Source: Halobellus ruber
GTDB taxonomy: Archaea; Halobacteriota; Halobacteria; Halobacteriales; Haloferacaceae
Reading direction: 5' to 3'
Assembly (NCBI RefSeq): GCF_014212355.1
Contig: NZ_JACKXD010000007.1
Coordinates: forward strand, 62,001-126,000
Length of the DNA stretch: 64,000 bases
Part shown: piece after piece, positions 26,091 through 34,825 of the stretch
How the letters are laid out: each line of letters begins with the position of its first letter
Position numbering within the stretch: the first letter of the stretch is position 1
Notes under the pieces: generated by a model
What the model was told of the DNA's origin: nothing
Seen by the model: the letters and a program-made list of their open reading frames with translations, nothing else
The model's database searches: none
Program-made: the position numbers and the translations under genes

Positions 26091-26120
26091 GTTTGTCCTG
26101 CCCTCAGAAGGATGGAGGGC
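26091..26120 (+). promoter_or_regulatory. T-box plus stem-loop element, copy 4
   Basis: GTTTGTC (26091-26097), stem GCCCT 26100-26104 / AGGGC 26116-26120, loop CAGAAGGATGG. 28 bases before ATG 26149. Confidence 0.55.
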
Positions 26121-26148
26121 GATACAATTCGTCCTCTCGGACCCAGTT

Positions 26149-26361
26149 ATGAGTGATCAGCAGACAACGACAAGCCGTGAGCGGCTGCGAATGCATCTCG
26201 TGCAGGCACTGACTCGTACAGAATCAGACGATGTCCAGTGGCATCTCAAGGCTGCGTTGCGAGAATGGGAGAACTTGCCGCCGACACCGCTGCAAGAGTG
26301 TCCTATCTGTGGGAAAGTCGGACTACCGGAACGGATTCAGCAACATAAATGCACTAATTGA
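26149..26361 (+). CDS. Small C2H2-type zinc-finger protein
   Basis: 70 residues. A helical N-terminus (RERLRMHLVQALTRTE) is followed by a C-terminal zinc finger ECPICGKVGLPERIQQHKC, two cysteines then His and Cys/His ligands. Probably a nucleic-acid or protein adaptor of plasmid origin. ATG 26149 fits the stem-loop element; longer upstream reading would run through that element. Confidence 0.6.
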   Translation: MSDQQTTTSRERLRMHLVQALTRTESDDVQWHLKAALREWENLPPTPLQECPICGKVGLPERIQQHKCTN

Positions 26362-26629
26362 GAGCAGATAATGGGATAGTTCGCATACCCTTCAGCGCAA
26401 CCACCAAACGAAAGGTGAATACAGATGAACGATAGAACGAACTAGGTCATAACATCCCTGATTCCCGTCAGAAGCGTCGTGACCGAGACAGAGGTTGTAT
26501 GCAGCAGTTGGTCGTTGTTTGTTTCAACCAATCAGAAACGAAACAACCCCTATATGAACGTGCGGGTTGATTGAGAAGGGACAGTTCCTACAACCCGGTT
26601 TTTAAGTCGGTGTATGGCCAATTCAGAGT

Positions 26630-26860
26630 ATGGGAATCGTCCGGGATTCAGAACACAGCGACAGTGCGCCGACCATCGAAGGGACGGGAATCCGGGTCAA
26701 GGACATCGCCTCTGCATACGAACACAGCGGCTACGATCCCGACGAGATTACACAGCTGTACCCCGATCTCAGCCTGAGTGACGTTCACCGGGCACTCGCA
26801 TACTATTACGACCACATCGATGACTTCCGGTCGCCCTCGTCCGAACCGGCGTCCGCGTAA
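26630..26860 (+). CDS. DUF433 antitoxin
   Basis: 76 residues with the DUF433 pattern: PTIEGTGIRVKDIASAYEHS (residues 14-33) and a C-terminal helix LSDVHRALAYYYDHIDDF. These small helix-turn-helix proteins act as antitoxins for PIN-like DUF5615 toxins. TATA-like TTTTTAA at 26599-26605 lies 25-31 bases before ATG, predicting a leaderless transcript. Stop and next start share one base (TAATG). Confidence 0.85.
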   Translation: MGIVRDSEHSDSAPTIEGTGIRVKDIASAYEHSGYDPDEITQLYPDLSLSDVHRALAYYYDHIDDFRSPSSEPASA

Positions 26861-27183
26861 TGCGACCGCTGTACTGCGACGAGAGTATCTGGATTCCCGT
26901 CGCTGATGGACTTCGACGGCGCGGGTGGACAGTTCACACCGCCCGAGACGAGGGAACCCTCGGTGATCCTGACGGTGAACAGTTGCGGTACGCGGTGGAA
27001 CATAATTGGCTTCTCCTGACGTTCGATGATGATTTTCTCTCACTCGTCGAAGGCCAAGAGTTGGAACACAGGGGATTGCTCTATGTTCGACAGGCTGGAC
27101 GGCAGATCGGCGATGTCGTGAAAGTCGTTGATGAGCACCTACAGTACCGATCCGAGGAGGATCAGTCGATTCAATACTTGTAA
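26860..27183 (+). CDS. DUF5615 PIN-like toxin
   Basis: 107 residues. LYCDESIWIPVADGLRRRGW (residues 4-23) has the conserved Asp-Glu of DUF5615/Mut7-C PIN-like nucleases. WLLLTFDDDFLSL (about 50-62) supplies the next acidic cluster and GLLYVRQAGRQIGDVV follows. Together with the DUF433 gene it forms a known toxin-antitoxin arrangement, with a one-base overlap ensuring coupling. Confidence 0.85.
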   Translation: MRPLYCDESIWIPVADGLRRRGWTVHTARDEGTLGDPDGEQLRYAVEHNWLLLTFDDDFLSLVEGQELEHRGLLYVRQAGRQIGDVVKVVDEHLQYRSEEDQSIQYL

Positions 27184-27285
27184 AGTAGCGATACTCGCCC
27201 GTCTATAGACTCCCTGAACGGAACGGTTCTTGTGGGGTGTGGGAAGCCTGCTATGACACCCTGACGTAATCGTATTGGGTGTTAG

Positions 27286-28377
27286 TTAATCAATCATCGA
27301 ATCCAGCGACTCCTTCTGCTCGGCGGTTTCGACGTCATTATAATGCTTGTTCGTGACCGCCAGATCCTCGTGTCGGAGTTGTTCCTGCGCCTTCTCGGGC
27401 TGCTGTTGGTAGAGTTCTTTCCCGAGCCCGCGGCGTGCTGCGTGCGGTTTTAGCACGTCGCCATCGGAGGCGCGGATCCCAGATTCAATGCACAGTGTCT
27501 CAAGGACGCTGCGACCACCGTGCGTCCCGGGTGCCTGCGGGATGCGGTCGTACTCCCGGTAGGCTGCGAGATAGTCACCGGAATCGACGTCGTCGGGAAG
27601 GCCCTTCAGGAGCGTGTGCGCGTGCCGCGTCGCGAACACCGGCCACTCGTCGTTTGTCGGGTTCTGCCGGCGCTTGTGGACGCGGAGGTAGCGTAGCGCC
27701 CGCTCGTGGATCGCGACCCGCTGCCACTCACGTTTCTTCGCCCACACCCGCATCTGGCCCGTCTCGAGGTCGACGTTCGACCACCTGAGGCCGTCGCGTT
27801 GCTCGTCGCGACCGTCCCGGAGAACCTCGGCCCCACGGACGCCCGTGTACCCGAACAGGGCGATCAAGGCGCGGTCCCGACTCGCAACGGTCGGATCCAT
27901 CCACTCGTGCTCGGCGGCGCTCTCGGCGCGCCAGTCGGCCCACCGGACGATCTCCACGCGGTTCTGTCGCGTCCACCGCTGTTGGGTCGTGGGGTCGCTG
28001 GTGTCCTCGGGGAGCTCCTCTTTCGGTGCCTGTCGGAACGCCGGGTTGGATTCGAGCCACCCACGACGAACGCAGTAGGTCAGCCATCCGGAGACGACGT
28101 CGTAGTAGTTGCGGGCGGTCGCCGGGGAGATCCCGTCGCCGTCGACGCGCCGGCGGAGGTAGGAGGCATAGGTCACCAGCACCCGCGTGTCGAGATCGGC
28201 GACGGTCTCGGCGCCGCGGTCCTCGATGTGCTCGATGAACGACTTGAGGATGTGGCTCGCTGTCGATTGGTAGATCCCCGAGTCCCTGGAGTCGAGATAG
28301 TACTCCACCGCATCCTGGAGGGTGGTCTCGTGACCCTGATCCCTGGAGGAACCGGCGGTCTGAGTGCGGTCGACCAT
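27286..28377 (-). CDS. Tyrosine recombinase / integrase (XerC/D-like)
   Basis: 363 residues. The N-terminal SAM-like core-binding domain (about 20-110) is followed by the catalytic domain with Arg in YTGVRGAEVL near residue 178, HAARRGLGKELY near 312 (His-x-x-Arg) and LRHEDLAVTNKHYND near 333-347 with the Tyr nucleophile. It may integrate the element, resolve multimers or invert a segment. No tRNA gene or att repeat is visible close by. It reads away from the toxin-antitoxin pairs and stands alone. Confidence 0.88.
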   Translation of the reverse strand: MVDRTQTAGSSRDQGHETTLQDAVEYYLDSRDSGIYQSTASHILKSFIEHIEDRGAETVADLDTRVLVTYASYLRRRVDGDGISPATARNYYDVVSGWLTYCVRRGWLESNPAFRQAPKEELPEDTSDPTTQQRWTRQNRVEIVRWADWRAESAAEHEWMDPTVASRDRALIALFGYTGVRGAEVLRDGRDEQRDGLRWSNVDLETGQMRVWAKKREWQRVAIHERALRYLRVHKRRQNPTNDEWPVFATRHAHTLLKGLPDDVDSGDYLAAYREYDRIPQAPGTHGGRSVLETLCIESGIRASDGDVLKPHAARRGLGKELYQQQPEKAQEQLRHEDLAVTNKHYNDVETAEQKESLDSMID

Positions 28378-28617
28378 CTATCCTTCCGCTACAGTGGCGA
28401 CCCACAAATATCCACTACACACTACTGTTCTAATGTAAAGTCTCTCTGTCTGAAATCTAATCCCCCGTATTCGCAACTTATAGAATCTCTGGACCAGCAA
28501 TAGTATCTATTCGCCGGATATTATATTGTATATCGGTATACCGAATATAGGCATCCTGAGTTGAGACGATGGCCAGCAGTGGCTGTCGCGCATAGAAACA
28601 TAAGTGCTCAAAAATGA

Positions 28618-28968
28618 CTACCGGAGTTCGTCGACGAGAGCATTAGCTGCGTTATCGGCGAGCTCACCCGCCAGACGTCTCTGCCAGAAATCGATATCCT
28701 CGTGGCCGATCGATTGCACACCCCACGGAACTATTCTACTCTCATCCGGTGTCCCACCGCGAAGCCAACTCTCCTCGGGGATGTCGATGAGCCCATCCAT
28801 CCATGATTTTGAGGTCAACGTGAGCGCGATATACTGCTCGCCGTGGAACGGACGGCCTTTGTGGTTCGAAAGGATAAGCCAAGGACGAGCGTCTTCCTCG
28901 CCTTTGAACGGGTCGTCGCCATAGACGACGTCGCCCCGCTCGAAGATCGGTTTCTGTTCGTCGGTCAC
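28618..28968 (-). CDS. PemK/MazF-like endoribonuclease toxin
   Basis: 116 residues. IFERGDVVYGDDPFKGEEDA followed by RPWLILSN is the PemK/MazF start (strand, Gly-Asp, then R-P-x-L/V-I-x-S). Residues IALTLTSKSWMDG and GTPDESRIVPWGVQSI complete the barrel. Such toxins cut mRNA. Its ATG overlaps the stop of the preceding winged-helix gene (ATGA), so the two are co-translated. Confidence 0.8.
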   Translation of the reverse strand: MTDEQKPIFERGDVVYGDDPFKGEEDARPWLILSNHKGRPFHGEQYIALTLTSKSWMDGLIDIPEESWLRGGTPDESRIVPWGVQSIGHEDIDFWQRRLAGELADNAANALVDELR

Positions 28969-29336
28969 TGTTCGTCATCAACGCTCGGATGCGGGTCGCT
29001 GGGCGCGTGCTCGCGCCAGGATTCCTTGTCCTCCCCACCCAATTGGTCGTTGAATAGAGCCGTTGCTCGTTCATACCCGCTGTATCCGTCAAGGCGCTCG
29101 GCGTCCTCCGTCACCGCCCAGTACGTCGCCTTGTGTTCGACGAGGGCACGATCCTTCAACCGCGAGAGAGCCGTACTGACCGCACCTTCGTCGACGCCGA
29201 TCTGGGACGCGATCTCGCGCGCTTTGAACGCTCGATCCTCGTGAGCTGCGAGAAAACCGAGGACTTGATCGGGGACGGAGAGGTCCTCGAGTTCGTCCTC
29301 ACTCGTGTTCTCGAAGGTGTCTCGGTCGATGGACAT
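28965..29336 (-). CDS. Winged-helix (MarR-like) antitoxin/regulator for the MazF-like toxin
   Basis: 123 residues. Helix-turn-helix and wing at about 25-75: PDQVLGFLAAHEDRAFKARE, then GVDEGAVSTALSRLKDRAL. The acidic C-terminus (DKESWREHAPSDPHPSV) could cover the toxin. A winged-helix partner instead of the usual AbrB- or RHH-type MazE is characteristic of haloarchaeal pairs. ATG 29336 (MSIDRDTF) is preferred over an upstream in-frame start at 29357. Confidence 0.7.
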   Translation of the reverse strand: MSIDRDTFENTSEDELEDLSVPDQVLGFLAAHEDRAFKAREIASQIGVDEGAVSTALSRLKDRALVEHKATYWAVTEDAERLDGYSGYERATALFNDQLGGEDKESWREHAPSDPHPSVDDEQ

Positions 29337-29836
29337 CGGTGAACGGAGGTACGCCATACGCTGTAAAGAGTGTTAGGTATGAAAGCTACGAAAATGCTGA
29401 AGGTGACTCACTGTCCATCGCGAAGGAATTCGAGAACCGTATGCATTGAGGCGGCCAGTCTCAACCTCCCAAAGCCTCTGTAGTTGCGAATAGCCACGTT
29501 TTGCCGAACAGGATTCAGGTCTTCGGCCAACTCGCAACCCCCTCAACGGAAAACAAGCCCTCGGAACCTGTCGTGAACCCGAAATACGGCTACCAACTCG
29601 AATCACAGAACACGGTCAGATATCTCTGTAGGATTAATTCGGCGCAGGGGACTTACAAATCGTCGCAAGGAGTGAGGTCCATTTTAACAGCATTTGTCCA
29701 TTCTCACACAGATGCAAGGAGGAAGCCCACGGTTGTAGCCGTGAGGGAGATCCGACCCTCTCTATCTGTGTGTTTTAGGTAGAATACGCTCGAATATTCG
29801 CGAGGGAGAAGCCACGATCTAGCCCCCACGATACCA
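29337..29836. other. 500-base gap holding an IS605-end-like structure
   Basis: No supported gene. The only clear feature is the hairpin-rich stretch 29705-29772, described separately. The rest is of average composition without promoters I can assign. Confidence 0.5.
29705..29772 (+). ncRNA. Solitary IS200/IS605 right-end or omegaRNA-like remnant
   Basis: The sequence GGAGGAAGCCCACGG (29718-29732) with a CACGG/CCGTG hairpin and GAGGGAGATCC matches the 3-prime end seen after haloarchaeal tnpB genes (compare 43451-43486), but no tnpB is present. The whole is bracketed by CACACAGAT 29705-29713 and ATCTGTGTG 29764-29772. Confidence 0.5.
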
Positions 29837-29953
29837 ATGCAACAGGATCTGACGTTAGTAATAGGAATTATTCATCGTGTGGATCGCCTCGCTTGGCTGC
29901 GGGAGGCGCGCTCCGTTCACGTCCCCGGCGAGACGATCGAGGAGTTACAATGA
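29837..29953 (+). CDS. Mini-gene 1 of an overlapping trio
   Basis: 38 codons (MQQDLTLVIGIIHRVDRL, ending GETIEELQ). Its TGA overlaps the next ATG (ATGA at 29950-29953). GTG 29879 would be an internal alternative start. Function unknown; tight overlap with two further small genes suggests a virus-derived or plasmid module. Confidence 0.4.
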   Translation: MQQDLTLVIGIIHRVDRLAWLREARSVHVPGETIEELQ

Positions 29954-30123
29954 CTGTGTGCAGCAAACCGCTCGACCCCCTCGTAACGGGCGCGCAGGTC
30001 GGTGTGCTCCTAACACTGGTGTGGTTCGTGAGCCCTCTCGACTCCAAGAACGTGTGGACCGATCGCGGGAAGTTCATCCGGTGGCACGAGGCGCTGCGGC
30101 GTGCCGTGAGAGAGCACCGATGA
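29950..30123 (+). CDS. Mini-gene 2 of an overlapping trio, one membrane segment
   Basis: 57 residues (MTVCSKPLDPLVTGAQVGVL at the start) with one moderately hydrophobic helix (about 12-27) and a basic tail GKFIRWHEALRRAVREHR. The family is not recognised. Both ends overlap neighbours by four bases, a layout common in archaeal viruses. Confidence 0.45.
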   Translation: MTVCSKPLDPLVTGAQVGVLLTLVWFVSPLDSKNVWTDRGKFIRWHEALRRAVREHR

Positions 30124-30335
30124 AACCCGCGAAGACTAAAGAGGAGCTCGATCTGGGACCCGACGAGGCGCCCGGAGCGGACCTTCGGGCGATCGGCGGT
30201 GGCGACGGCGTCGGCAACGATGCGCGGTATCACAAACTCGACTGCCCGCACGCCGACACCGCCCAGGTTGCGCCAGTCGGCGCGTTGCGGGCGCGGTCCG
30301 GGATCAAAGCTGCGCGCTGTTGTCACGATCCTTAG
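30120..30335 (+). CDS. Mini-gene 3, Cys/His metal-site protein
   Basis: 71 residues. The C-terminal half RYHKLDCPHADTAQ followed by ARCCHDP has the Y-H-x-x-x-C spacing seen in Ada-like zinc-binding modules and in many small haloarchaeal virus proteins. The first half is acidic. It is coupled by ATGA to the preceding frame. Confidence 0.5.
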   Translation: MKPAKTKEELDLGPDEAPGADLRAIGGGDGVGNDARYHKLDCPHADTAQVAPVGALRARSGIKAARCCHDP

Positions 30336-30644
30336 CAGGTGCAAAGTCGCAGTACCACCACAGGATCTGTCGAAATCCTCAACTTCAGACAGTTTAGAGA
30401 GACTGTGCAGAATACACAGCGCGTATCTAGAACTTCTACGTATCGACTATCAAATACACTTTTTGATGAAAGAATAGTTTACATTATTACAGTATATCAC
30501 ATAAGTAAATATGAGATTCCAAACGGCGTCTGTCCAGCGTTTTTTAATATACTTCGAGACAATATATGAAATTATATATTTATTATAGATATATAATTAA
30601 ACATATATGATGGGTTAGCCGTTACAAGCAGGTACGGCGACAGC
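30336..30644. other. AT-rich boundary, no gene seen
   Basis: 309 bases with a markedly low GC stretch (about 30470-30605, long runs of A and T). It marks the left edge of the lower-GC catabolic island. I see no promoter or repeat I can assign. Confidence 0.6.
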
Positions 30645-31203
30645 TTACGAATAGCCCATATTGAGGCTCACAATATTCGTGACCTCCTCTAGCTTTTGAG
30701 GAATCTCTTCGTCGTACCGGCTTCCCTGCATTCGACTGGAAGGACCAGAAACACTGATGGCGCCGTGGACCTCGCAGTTGTTATCGGTAACCGCCCGAGC
30801 CACACAGCGGAGGCCAGGCAGCCGTTCCTCATCGTCAAAAGCGACGCCCTGCTCGCGGATCTGATCAAGCCGATCAAACAGTTCCTCACGCTCGGTAATG
30901 TTGTTTTCTGTCGTCGCTGGGAGGCCGTGTTGATCGATTATTTCCTCAACTCGTTCACGGGGCAGTTCTGCCAAGATAGCCTTCCCGAGAGCCGTGCTAT
31001 GGAGGTGGACACGGTGGCCTGTGTAGGAATCGACCTCTACGGCATTTTCACCCTGCTCACGGTGGAGATAAATTCCTTTGCGATACTCCTCAACAAGTAG
31101 GTTCACAAGATCGCCGGTCTCCTCCGCTAAACCTTCGAGTTCTGGCTTTGCGACCTGGTGAATTTTTGGGTTAGTATCGCCCAGGGTATTGTCGGCGCGG
31201 TAC
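30645..31203 (-). pseudogene. IclR-family regulator lacking its DNA-binding domain
   Basis: The frame is open from a TAG at 31201-31203. It reads YRADNTLGDTNPKIHQVAK then PELEGLAEETGDLVNLLVEE and the whole effector-binding domain, with HSTALGKAILAELP and RCVARAVTDNNCEVHGAISV. The N-terminal winged helix of IclR proteins is absent, and the first usable start (GTG 31106) lies inside the effector domain. It is a beheaded regulator, probably once controlling the adjacent ureohydrolase. An intact relative lies at 39531. Confidence 0.8.
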
Positions 31204-31305
31204 TAGGCGTCGACGGCCGGCAGTAAGATTAGGGTGGCCGTGTTCGCAAATGATGTCAAAAACGACGCGCTGGAGCGGAGCTGACGGGGCGAGGTTTTAT
31301 TGGGA

Positions 31306-32241
31306 TTACTTTTCGTCGATAGCTGCGACCAATGCGCAGAGGGCCTCGAAAAAGATGGACGCGGCGAGGACGGCCGTCGAGTTGGATTGATCGTCATATG
31401 GTGGCGACACCTCGACGAGATCGAACCCGACGAGGTCTAACCCGTGGAGCGTCCGTGTCAGTCCGAGAATCTCCCGTGAGGTAAGCCCACCCGGCATCGG
31501 TGTACCAGTTCCCGGAGCGAATGCGGGATCGACGACATCGATATCGATGGTGGCGAATGCCGCCCCCTCGACTCGCTCTTGAACTGCCGTTCGGATTTCG
31601 TCGATAGAATTCTCCCCGAATTCATCTGTGGTATAGTATTTAATACCGGAATTTTCGACGCGGTCGATGTCCTCGCGACCGTAGAGGCCGCCTCGGTCGC
31701 CGATTCTGATCGACGTTTCTGGATCGATCAACCCTTCCTCGATAGCGTAGTGAACGGTCGTCCCGTGGTTATGATTCTTCCCAAAGTACTCGGTCCAGAG
31801 GTCTGAGTGGGCATCGAACTGGACGAGCGAAACAGGTCCGTACTCGTCGGCAACGGCGCGGAGTACGGGGAGCGTAGTCGAGTGATCACCGCCGATGATG
31901 GCCGGTGATGCCCCGTTTTCGAACACGTAGTCGACTCGATCCTCAATCTCCTCGAAAGTCGTCTCCGTATATCCCGGTACGACAGGCGCGTCGTCGTGGT
32001 CGACGATCGCAAACTCCCGGAGGTCGGTATCGGTGACGGGGTTGTACGGTTTGAGTAGGGTCGACGCCTGCCGGACCGCCCGCGGCCCGAAGCGCGCGCC
32101 AGGCCGATAAGTTGTCGCGTCGTCGTATGGAACGCCGAGGACTGCAACGTCAGCGTCGACGTCCTCGAGTTCATACGTGTGTTCCATTCGCATAAACGTC
32201 GGAATCCCCGCGAACCGGGGGACCTCCATCGGATCGATCAT
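31306..32241 (-). CDS. Ureohydrolase (agmatinase / guanidinase family)
   Basis: 311 residues of the arginase-agmatinase fold with all binuclear-metal motifs: GGDHST near residue 115, DAHSDLW near 142 and DIDVVDPAFAPGTGTP near 233. The enzyme releases urea from a guanidino compound. The loop GKNHNHGTT differs from classical agmatinases, so agmatine, guanidinobutyrate or free guanidine are all open. ATG 32241 (MIDPMEVPRFAG) fits family starts; 24 extra residues upstream are poorly conserved in character. It is transcribed divergently from the DUF1989 gene, suggesting a shared pathway. Confidence 0.82.
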   Translation of the reverse strand: MIDPMEVPRFAGIPTFMRMEHTYELEDVDADVAVLGVPYDDATTYRPGARFGPRAVRQASTLLKPYNPVTDTDLREFAIVDHDDAPVVPGYTETTFEEIEDRVDYVFENGASPAIIGGDHSTTLPVLRAVADEYGPVSLVQFDAHSDLWTEYFGKNHNHGTTVHYAIEEGLIDPETSIRIGDRGGLYGREDIDRVENSGIKYYTTDEFGENSIDEIRTAVQERVEGAAFATIDIDVVDPAFAPGTGTPMPGGLTSREILGLTRTLHGLDLVGFDLVEVSPPYDDQSNSTAVLAASIFFEALCALVAAIDEK

Positions 32242-32478
32242 CGTTCGGGTATCGTCTGAAAAAGAGTTAAAAATATTGGTGATGCTGAGCAGATATTCGT
32301 TCCGATTGAACATCAGCGGTGTCTGATGCTTTGATGGCTATTATCGAAGATCGACCGGCTATCGAGTATCGTAATCGAACAACGAACGTGCTCGACTTGG
32401 TCTTTTTTAGGGTATACCATCCGAAACAGACAGAGATAATTTTAAATCTTTACTGGATAAATTTGACAATACCAAAAG

Positions 32479-32486
32479 TTTATATA
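32479..32486 (+). promoter_or_regulatory. TATA box of the first DUF1989 gene
   Basis: TTTATATA 30-37 bases before ATG 32516, giving a near-leaderless transcript. It lies in the AT-rich divergent region shared with the ureohydrolase. Confidence 0.6.
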
Positions 32487-32515
32487 GTATTCATTTGTAC
32501 TCCTGTCTGTTCGCT

Positions 32516-33124
32516 ATGTTAGAACAACGCATACCCGAGAAGCGAGGTGCTGCCTTCGAGATCGCAGCGGGCGACACTTTCGAAGTAACTGACCCCGAAG
32601 GACAGCAGGTCGCGGACCTCGTTGCCTTCAATGCCGAGAACCCATCAGAGCGGTTCTCTACGAAGTACAGCTACCGGCGGAACAACAAGGTCCGAGTGTC
32701 GACGGGCGATACCCTCTACACGACGGAGGGTCGTGAGATCCTCACCATCACTGAGGACGACTGCGGGGTCCACGACCTTCTATACGCGCCCTGCAACGAG
32801 TGGGTGCTCGACGACTATTACGACCAGCCCGACCAGAACGGCTGCCGGGAGAACCTCTCGGAAGCCCTCGCGCCGCTTGGTGTTGACGAGGACCTCGTCC
32901 TCAACACGCTGAACGTCTTTATGAAGTCCACGATCGCTGAACAGACGTACATCGATATCCGGGAGCCTCCGTCAGAACCGGGCGACACCGTACAGTTCCA
33001 GGCGGAGCAGGACTCTTACGTCGCGGTCTCCTCGTGTGCCGGCGAGTCCGTCGTCAACGCCGGCGAGACGAACCCCATTGACATCCGCGTCCCTGACGGA
33101 ACGGACATTCATACGAACTTCTGA
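32516..33124 (+). CDS. DUF1989 / urea-carboxylase-associated family protein, copy 1
   Basis: 202 residues. Family marks: GQQVADLVAF, RFSTKYSYRRNNK, ILTITEDDCGVHDLLYAPCN, GCRENLSEAL, NVFMKSTIAEQ and VAVSSCAGES, with conserved cysteines likely binding a metal. In bacteria two DUF1989 paralogs (annotated as urea carboxylase-associated) were identified as carboxyguanidine deiminase in guanidine breakdown. By linkage with a ureohydrolase, transporter and amidohydrolases, a similar deamination step on a guanidino or ureido compound is inferred. A diverged copy lies at 38767. Confidence 0.8.
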   Translation: MLEQRIPEKRGAAFEIAAGDTFEVTDPEGQQVADLVAFNAENPSERFSTKYSYRRNNKVRVSTGDTLYTTEGREILTITEDDCGVHDLLYAPCNEWVLDDYYDQPDQNGCRENLSEALAPLGVDEDLVLNTLNVFMKSTIAEQTYIDIREPPSEPGDTVQFQAEQDSYVAVSSCAGESVVNAGETNPIDIRVPDGTDIHTNF

Positions 33125-33293
33125 GCGGCGGGATCCTGTCGTCCGGCATCCGGCGCAAAAAAAAACGCTTCCTCGATATTTTTGATCGAAACGACAGCGG
33201 TGGAAGTCGTCTGATAATGACCGCTCTTGCCTCGTACCGTCGATCACAGCCAACGGGGTGAGGACCAGCGGTGCATACTGAGACCAGCTATTA

Positions 33294-34823
33294 TCAGTCG
33301 TCGGCCGGCGTCCCTCCTTTGGCGTGCTGTCCGGTGCCGCCTTCCAGGTCGGCTGGGTCCGCTTCGCGGACCTCGTAAATGAACTCATTGACGCGGTCTT
33401 CCGGCGGTTCCGGTGTGAGGTACGATACTACGATCATAACCCCAATCACGACAATGGCGCCGGGGAAGCCGACCCAGATGTTGAACACTGACGTGTCGGT
33501 GGCCAGCAGGTAGACGAGCGTCGCGGTGCCGGCGACAAGCCCAGCACTGACCCCATACTTGTTCGCGCGCGGCCACCAGAAGGCGGCGATGGCGACGGGG
33601 AACAGCAGGAAGTACCCTGGGAAGCTCAGATCGAGGACGAGCTGGATGAGCTCGCCCAGCGGCCTCGTCGCGACGAGCAGCGCCCCGAGTGCGATAACCC
33701 CAGAGACGACCTTCGAGTACGTCGCGAGCTTCTTCTCGGAGGCGTCACCGCTGATGAGTACTTGGTAGACGTCTCGGGAGAAGATGGAGCCGATCATGAG
33801 GATGATGGAGTCCGCGGTCGACATCGCGGCTGCGACGGCTGCGGCCATCATCAGTCCGAGCAGCGGCCCCGGCATCTGTTCGATGAACCGGAGGACGACC
33901 GTGTCGGTCTGCGCACCCTCTAAACCAGGGAATACTACGAGCCCAGCGAACCCGATTAGGCCTGCGAACAGGGTCAATAGGAACGTGTCGCCGACGCCCT
34001 CTGCGAGACCCAGTCCCCAGACGCCGGAGTGGTTCTTCGCGGCGTAGTATCGCTCCCACATATGCGGCCAGACAGGAAGTGAGAGCCCGAATCCAGCTGC
34101 GACGGTGTATAGGTTGATGAGGTCGCCCTGGATAGTGCCGACTTTCGCCGCCTGCTCGGTTGCGCGAACGTAGATATCTCCGGGGACGGTAAAGACGATC
34201 CACAGGGAGACGGCGGCGAGACCGCCGAACAATAGGATTGCCTGGAGCGCGTCGGTGTATACGACACCTCGCATCCCCCCGATCGCGATGTACACAGCCA
34301 TAAATAGGCCGATGTAGGCAATAGCGGCGTTTTGGGAAATGAATTCGCCCGTGAGCACGTTCAGGACGAGCCCCATACCCTTGAACTGAATCGCGATGTA
34401 GAAGAACGAGAACCCAATCGCGATGAGGGCCACGATGACGCGGAGTGTACTACTGTCGTCGAACCGATCACAGAGGAGGTCCGACGGGGTGACATAGTCT
34501 TTCCCCATCTTACTGATTTTCCAGAACTTCTCGCCTAGAATCACCATCGCCGGAATGTCGGTAACGACGATAGCGCCGACGATGACGATGCCTGCGATGC
34601 CGAGGCTGTAGGTGATGCCGCTGCCCCCAAGGAACGTGAACGAACTCAGTGCGGTCCCAATCCCGGTGAGGAAGATGAGGGCTGAACTAATCGTCCCTTC
34701 GGCGACGAAGTAATCGCTCACGTCGTCCAGGGTCAGTTGCGAGCCGCGGTACCCTAAATAAACGAGGACTAACAGATACACCGTGGTGACGGTCAGACCC
34801 ATCCAGACCCAGATCGATGGCAT
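33294..34823 (-). CDS. Sodium/solute symporter, SSS family
   Basis: 509 residues with about 13 hydrophobic helices. SSS features: the unwound first helix region GIGTALSSFTFLGGSG and the sodium-site helix AAAVAAAMSTADSIIL near residues 335-350. It should import a small nitrogen compound using the sodium gradient, apt for a halophile. A small membrane partner is encoded just upstream in the same direction (2 bases between stop and start). The substrate is inferred from neighbours only (ureide or guanidino compound). Confidence 0.88.
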   Translation of the reverse strand: MPSIWVWMGLTVTTVYLLVLVYLGYRGSQLTLDDVSDYFVAEGTISSALIFLTGIGTALSSFTFLGGSGITYSLGIAGIVIVGAIVVTDIPAMVILGEKFWKISKMGKDYVTPSDLLCDRFDDSSTLRVIVALIAIGFSFFYIAIQFKGMGLVLNVLTGEFISQNAAIAYIGLFMAVYIAIGGMRGVVYTDALQAILLFGGLAAVSLWIVFTVPGDIYVRATEQAAKVGTIQGDLINLYTVAAGFGLSLPVWPHMWERYYAAKNHSGVWGLGLAEGVGDTFLLTLFAGLIGFAGLVVFPGLEGAQTDTVVLRFIEQMPGPLLGLMMAAAVAAAMSTADSIILMIGSIFSRDVYQVLISGDASEKKLATYSKVVSGVIALGALLVATRPLGELIQLVLDLSFPGYFLLFPVAIAAFWWPRANKYGVSAGLVAGTATLVYLLATDTSVFNIWVGFPGAIVVIGVMIVVSYLTPEPPEDRVNEFIYEVREADPADLEGGTGQHAKGGTPADD

Positions 34824-34825
34824 CG

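Noticed and set aside
27286-28377. An integrase-linked tRNA att site
   Set aside because: I found no tRNA-like cloverleaf or direct repeat near the recombinase, so no attachment site is called.
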